A stretch of 5,232 bases of DNA from Candidatus Aminicenantota bacterium (GTDB taxonomy: Bacteria > Acidobacteriota > Aminicenantia > Aminicenantales > Aminicenantaceae): assembly GCA_030627155.1 (NCBI GenBank), contig DAOUSP010000108.1, positions 1 through 5,232 of the forward strand, written 5' to 3'. A program made the position numbers and the translations under genes. Under the pieces are notes generated by a model that saw only the letters and a list, made by a program, of their open reading frames with translations, had not been told where the DNA came from and ran no database searches. Shown one piece after another: positions 4,511-5,232 of this stretch (within the stretch, counting starts at the first letter, position 1; each line of letters starts with the position of its first letter).

Positions 4511-5232
4511 TTAAAAATAGGGCTTCACGAAACTCATGATTTTAAGGGTTGAAGCTAGGCAGGAAAGATTTGATGAAGCGGAATTTATCTTTCATACTGT
4601 TTTTGGCAGCTGTGAGAGCCACAAGAAGTACAATGACATGAGCACTAGTGACATAATTTGAGATGGCTTGGAGGCTGATGAGTTGAGGATTTTGCATACA
4701 GACATTAAGTAGGCGTGAGAAGACTCTCTCTGATCCGGAGCGGAGTTTAGAGTCAGTCATGAAGGAGGAAAAACTGGAGTCGATTTCGCTTCTGATGTCT
4801 TGGTCGATACGGGCATAAACATAACAGCCTTTTTGGGAGAGGAACTTTGGATAGAAAGAAGGAGAGAGGAGATATTGTTGGGCGTATTTTTTTGAATGAT
4901 GGAGAGAACAGACCCATTTGTGTCTCCATTGATCTTGTTTTTTGTCATAGAATGAGCCGTGGGCGAGCATTTCGAGTTGGGCTGGACAGATGGGGTTTCC
5001 GGATTTTGAGGACTGGGTATTCGGAGGATTTTGAGTATTCCGAGGGTTTCGGGATATACAAGGCTTTGCCTTAAGATCTTTGACAACATATTTAAGGATA
5101 GAGCTGGTGTCGTAGGCCGCATCGCCTATAACAGATTTTACAGAGAAGTGGGATTCATTTTGGATGAGCTTGAAGATAGGGCAGAACATAACAGATTCAT
5201 GGACATTGACTAGTTTTGTGATATGCCAGATG
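4511..5232 (-). mobile_element. Insertion sequence (IS4-like DDE type), one end inside the window
   Basis: The element contains the minus-strand transposase and continues past the right edge. Its terminal inverted repeat probably lies in 4511-4541, where GGGCTTCACGAAACTC (4520-4535) is a good candidate for the end sequence; the exact border and target duplication cannot be fixed because the other end is not in view. It inserted within the membrane-protein gene, which stops at 4510, in the opposite orientation. Confidence 0.7.
4542..5232 (-). CDS. DDE transposase, C-terminal part (partial, 5' end outside window)
   Basis: The minus-strand frame is open from the right edge to a TAA at 4542-4544. 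An internal Met occurs at 5189, but the frame continues upstream of it (IWHITKLVNVHESV), so the true start lies beyond the window. Numbering from that Met, SVIGDAAYD contains the second catalytic Asp (D23), and LRSGSERVFSRL contains R150 and the catalytic Glu E154 in the R-x3-E spacing of IS4-type YREK motifs; the Tyr expected three residues before R150 is Ser147. A C68 ... C94-x2-H-H segment is a possible zinc site between them, preceded by a Pro/Asn/Thr/Ser-rich insertion at about 46-67. I associate this type with Methanosarcina genomes, from memory and unverified. The C-terminal part has no stop or frameshift, so the element may be active if its N-terminal part is whole. Confidence 0.85.
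   Translation of the reverse strand, partial: IWHITKLVNVHESVMFCPIFKLIQNESHFSVKSVIGDAAYDTSSILKYVVKDLKAKPCISRNPRNTQNPPNTQSSKSGNPICPAQLEMLAHGSFYDKKQDQWRHKWVCSLHHSKKYAQQYLLSPSFYPKFLSQKGCYVYARIDQDIRSEIDSSFSSFMTDSKLRSGSERVFSRLLNVCMQNPQLISLQAISNYVTSAHVIVLLVALTAAKNSMKDKFRFIKSFLPSFNP

Overview
The window looks like a piece of a methanogenic archaeon, most likely Methanosarcina. The reasons are AT-rich spacers with TTTATAAA-type boxes, starts with little or no Shine-Dalgarno sequence, AGA/AGG-rich arginine usage, and a DDE transposase of a type I associate with Methanosarcina genomes. The assignment is an inference; no rRNA or other decisive marker is present.

Left part (1-2619): ordinary chromosomal genes, all on the + strand. 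They are the 3' end of a YjbQ/UPF0047 (thiamine-phosphate synthase-like) gene, a YprB-like DEDD exonuclease with a C-terminal TPR region, and a zinc-dependent medium-chain alcohol dehydrogenase. The dehydrogenase seems to have its own TATA box overlapping the stop codon of the gene before it.

Middle part (2620-4270): this is the unusual region. A 435-bp AT-rich spacer holds a 33-codon remnant that resembles the start of an NtrC-type AAA+ domain and runs into a (TC)12 microsatellite. Next comes an intact 307-aa bacterial enhancer-binding protein (AAA+ with an intact GAFTGA loop and a Fis-type HTH, no receiver or sensor domain; PspF-like layout). Downstream is a 292-bp spacer with six exact copies of AGTTTACA, the first overlapping the regulator's stop codon, then a textbook sigma-54 -24/-12 promoter (TGGCAC-N5-TTGC). 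The predicted transcript would start only 10 nt before the ATG of the next gene.

Right part (4271-5232): that next gene encodes the first 79 residues of a MauE/DoxX-like membrane protein. It is cut short where an insertion sequence begins; the IS carries a minus-strand transposase that runs off the right edge.

Taken together, 3055-4270 reads as a complete sigma-54 control module: activator, upstream activator sites, -24/-12 promoter and target gene. In a bacterium this would be routine. In an archaeon, whose basal transcription uses TBP/TFB and which are classically regarded as lacking RpoN, it would imply an unrecognised sigma-54-like factor or a re-purposed bacterial module. No rpoN gene is visible in the window.
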